From Cyanoderma ruficeps (taxonomy: Eukaryota; Chordata; Aves; Passeriformes; Timaliidae), in contig VZDJ01000174.1 in NCBI GenBank assembly GCA_008694505.1, positions 5,164,601 to 5,228,600 on the forward strand: 64,000 nucleotides of DNA, given 5' to 3'. The first letter of the stretch is position 1. Each line of letters begins with the position of its first letter. Below the pieces are notes generated by a model. The model saw nothing but the letters and a program-made list of their open reading frames with translations. It did no database searches and was not told where the DNA came from. Both the position numbers and the translations under genes were made by a program. This document shows, piece after piece, positions 61,926 to 64,000 of the stretch.

Positions 61926-63432
61926 CTGAAAATAAATGTGATTGCAACATATTTCAAGTGTAATAGTGGGTTTGAGAAAATAAGCTTTTTGTTTCCATTC
62001 ACACTTTACATTGTTGCTCAGATTTTTTTTTAAAAGAGTCATTCAACCTATTCTTTACCTGGTTTTTAGATAAAAGACTGTCAAGTGCCATGCAATTACT
62101 GGGTAGAGTTTTATTTCAAAAATAAGACAAAGCATTTAAACAGTCAAATGTCACAATCTAGGGAGCAGTCAACATTTGCTACTTAGATGTCACGTATTTT
62201 AAGATTATATCATTTAAGTTTTTATGAATATTAGTATTTTTCAATGCTGTATGTTAAAAAAAACAACTCTTACTGAGAAGCAGAGCTCAACCATGAAGAA
62301 AGGGCAGGCAGATCCAGATACCCTGATGCACACTGTTCCTGCAGGTTTTGCTGTCAAGAATACGTGCTAAAACTAAAAAAACAAAGCTGGAGATGGAAGC
62401 CTGTCTTGCCTTTCTTAATAATCTTCTGCTTACAGAACTCTCTGTCAGTTCAGCAAGTTCTCAGAGATGTGACCCACTGGCCACAGGTACCACCTCGATG
62501 TTACTTTGCCATAAGAGCATAAGGCACTATTAAAAAATGTTTTATCTAAATCTCAGTATCTGATTAAGCTTTTCTGCTTTTGATACCTCTGTTTTTTTCA
62601 TCTGAACATGAACACTGCCCTCCAATGTATTCCTTTAACTTTTCATTTATCATGTTATATTGAGGTTTGTGATGGGCAAAAAATACTTTAAAGAGAGACT
62701 GAATCTAGTTAAACTAACTGGAGGGGCACTATGCATCCTGGTCAAGTGTCAATAATATACACAGTGTATATAATGCAATGGGATGGAACCTGGGAGCAGA
62801 TGAAATGGGAATTGTGCTGTGCATACTCACCACTATGAAGGGAAAGAGCATTCCAACTGTGAAGAAACTAATCCAGCTCACAGTCCCTGCGATCATGTAG
62901 GCAGCAGGACGTGAGGACTGTACAAATAACTCAGCTGTCAGGGTGTTTGTTATGCCACCTGGGAATGGTTCAGAAACAGAACAGAGAATTGTGCTGAGTG
63001 TCCATTTGAGGTATTTCCAATGCCATTAGCTGATCTATTATAATTTCTAACAGCACAATTCTGAGGCTATTGCCCTGGCGGGAAGTTTCCCACTAAAACA
63101 CAGCCCCATTTCAACAGCACTGATCAGAGAGCAGGCCTCTTCTGACAAGTGTAGAACCTCTCTGTTCTGAAGGGCAGTACTAAGCCCTCCCTCACACGTA
63201 GCTGCCCCAGAAGTGTGCATGGCAAGCCTCAGCTGTGGGCTGTAGGATGGCCTCACTTGGGTTCCTTTGCTGTGCTGTGCTGCAAAGGCTTCCTGCCTGT
63301 GTGACAGCCCAGCCCTCCCAGACCTTCCACTGCTCACACACGTTCCTGTGCAATACCTGGGCCCAGCCCAAAGCTCAAGATGAAGGCAAATACACACGTC
63401 ATGCTCAAGTAAGGCACCCAGGAGTACAGCTC
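61707..63432 (-). CDS. SLC2A11 (GLUT11)-like sugar transporter, last three coding exons
   Basis: Gene-level entry joining 63357-63432, 62831-62958 and 61707-61925; the 5' part lies beyond the right edge. The 140 residues cover roughly transmembrane helices 9-12 and the C-terminal tail of a 12-helix facilitative transporter. Landmarks are [12 protein letters not shown] (human GLUT11 [11 protein letters not shown]), [26 protein letters not shown] and the sugar-porter signature [11 protein letters not shown] after helix 12. [10 protein letters not shown] matches human KELHRLNFPR. This favours GLUT11 over GLUT5, GLUT7 or GLUT9. Birds and fish carry several SLC2A11 paralogues, one of which (SLC2A11B) affects pigment-cell colour, and the C-terminus alone cannot tell which this is, so no symbol is given. 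Substrate unknown. Confidence 0.88.
62831..62958 (-). CDS. GLUT11-like exon (helices 10-11)
   Basis: 128 bases, acceptor TTCCCAG, donor GTGAGT. Reads [20 protein letters not shown], then [16 protein letters not shown] and MLFPFIV. The RPAAYM segment is close to GLUT11. Confidence 0.92.
63357..63432 (-). CDS. GLUT11-like exon (helix 10 region)
   Basis: 76 bases, acceptor TTTTCAG, donor GTATTG, phase 0 to 1. Reads [20 protein letters not shown], then FGLGP. A 76-base exon at this place is common in this transporter subfamily. Confidence 0.88.
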
Positions 63433-63635
63433 CTGAAAACAGAAGACAATGAGAAGGTTTAGTTCAGATTTTGATAATCCAGTTTTAAAGTCTGGCTTAA
63501 CAGTTATGTTTCCTCTTGTATTTTATTTCAACTAAGACCAGCAGTCTTTCATGACTCTGTTACAGCTAATTTATTTAACAGTTCTGCTTCAGAGAAATTA
63601 AATAGTATTCATTCAATAATTTTTACTAAATCATA

Positions 63636-63945
63636 TCACAGAATTATGTAATCCTAGTGTGGGCTAGGCTGGAAGGGACTTTAAACATCATCCAGTTCCA
63701 GCCCTGGCCACAGGCAAGGGACACCTTCCACTATCCCAGGTAACTATCCAACCTGGCCTTGAACACTTCAGGGATGGGGCAGCCACAGCTTCTCTGGGCA
63801 CCCTTATGCCAGGGCCTCACCACCCTCACAGGGAAGAATTTCTTCCTGATACCTGATACCTTTCTCAGTTTAAACTCATTTCCCCTTATCGTGTCACTCC
63901 GTGCCCTTTCCACTCCTCAATCACACCGTGTAATAGGAACGAGTC
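63636..63945 (-). repeat. CR1 LINE 3' fragment, antisense
   Basis: GGCTGGAAGGGACTTTAAAC, CACCTTCCACTATCCCAGGT, GGCCTTGAACACTTCAGGGA, GCCACAGCTTCTCTGGGCAC, AGGGAAGAATTTCTTCCTGA and TTCCCCTTATCGTGTCACTC are reversed CR1 landmarks. Lies in an intron of the GLUT11-like gene. Confidence 0.92.
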
Positions 63946-64000
63946 CTTGGCACCTGGTAAGTCAGAGAGAAGGTCAGAACAGTGCACCAGAGCGTCATGA

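Noticed and set aside
1..64000. CRISPR array, operon, phage, retroviral provirus or other bacterial-type system
   Set aside because: No regularly spaced direct repeats with unique spacers, no gag-pol-type frames or paired LTRs, and all supported genes are split vertebrate genes.

Overview
This is vertebrate genomic DNA, almost certainly from a bird and probably a passerine. Genes are split by GT-AG introns, promoters sit in CpG islands, and the repeats are mainly CR1 LINE fragments. One element at about 1388-1531 has a tRNA-Ile-like head joined to a CR1-like tail, the architecture of the zebra finch TguSINE1 family. The gene set matches the TTC28-CHEK2-HSCB block of human 22q12 (avian chromosome 15 from general knowledge). 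No prokaryotic system, CRISPR array or intact mobile element is present.

Layout. Positions 1-38.4 kb are mostly non-coding and read best as the very long second intron of TTC28, which is transcribed on the minus strand. This stretch holds CR1 fragments, the SINE, and an unexpected internal CpG island at 13.9-14.6 kb. That island has a splice-donor-bearing open frame on the minus strand, two opposed CTCF-like motifs and a 26-bp minisatellite. TTC28 exon 2 (38468-38746) encodes the first TPR repeats. Exon 1 (44213-44296) lies in a strong CpG island at 43.7-44.65 kb. A gap of about 2 kb without genes follows.

CHEK2 (minus strand) is complete. I placed all 14 coding exons (human exons 2-15) between 46566 and 56305 with consistent reading phase. 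They give a protein of 522 residues with SQ/TQ cluster, FHA domain, kinase domain and C-terminal basic signal. HSCB (plus strand) is also complete, in six exons from 57735 to 60903, giving 219 residues with two CXXC pairs and the HPD motif of the J-domain. CHEK2 and HSCB are head to head across one CpG island with a CCAAT box. Beyond HSCB, convergent on the minus strand, are the last three coding exons of a facilitative sugar transporter most like GLUT11 (SLC2A11 family). Its remaining exons lie outside the window. In human the gene after HSCB is CCDC117, so the neighbour differs here.

The genes do not form a pathway: TTC28 is linked to mitosis and cytokinesis, CHEK2 to the DNA-damage checkpoint, HSCB to mitochondrial Fe-S cluster assembly, and the GLUT11-like protein to membrane transport. 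The most useful leads are the internal CpG island in TTC28, the gene-order change after HSCB, the RFX-like palindrome at 28.6 kb, and activation-loop substitutions in CHEK2. Domain and family calls come from reading translated exons against remembered family sequences, not from searches.
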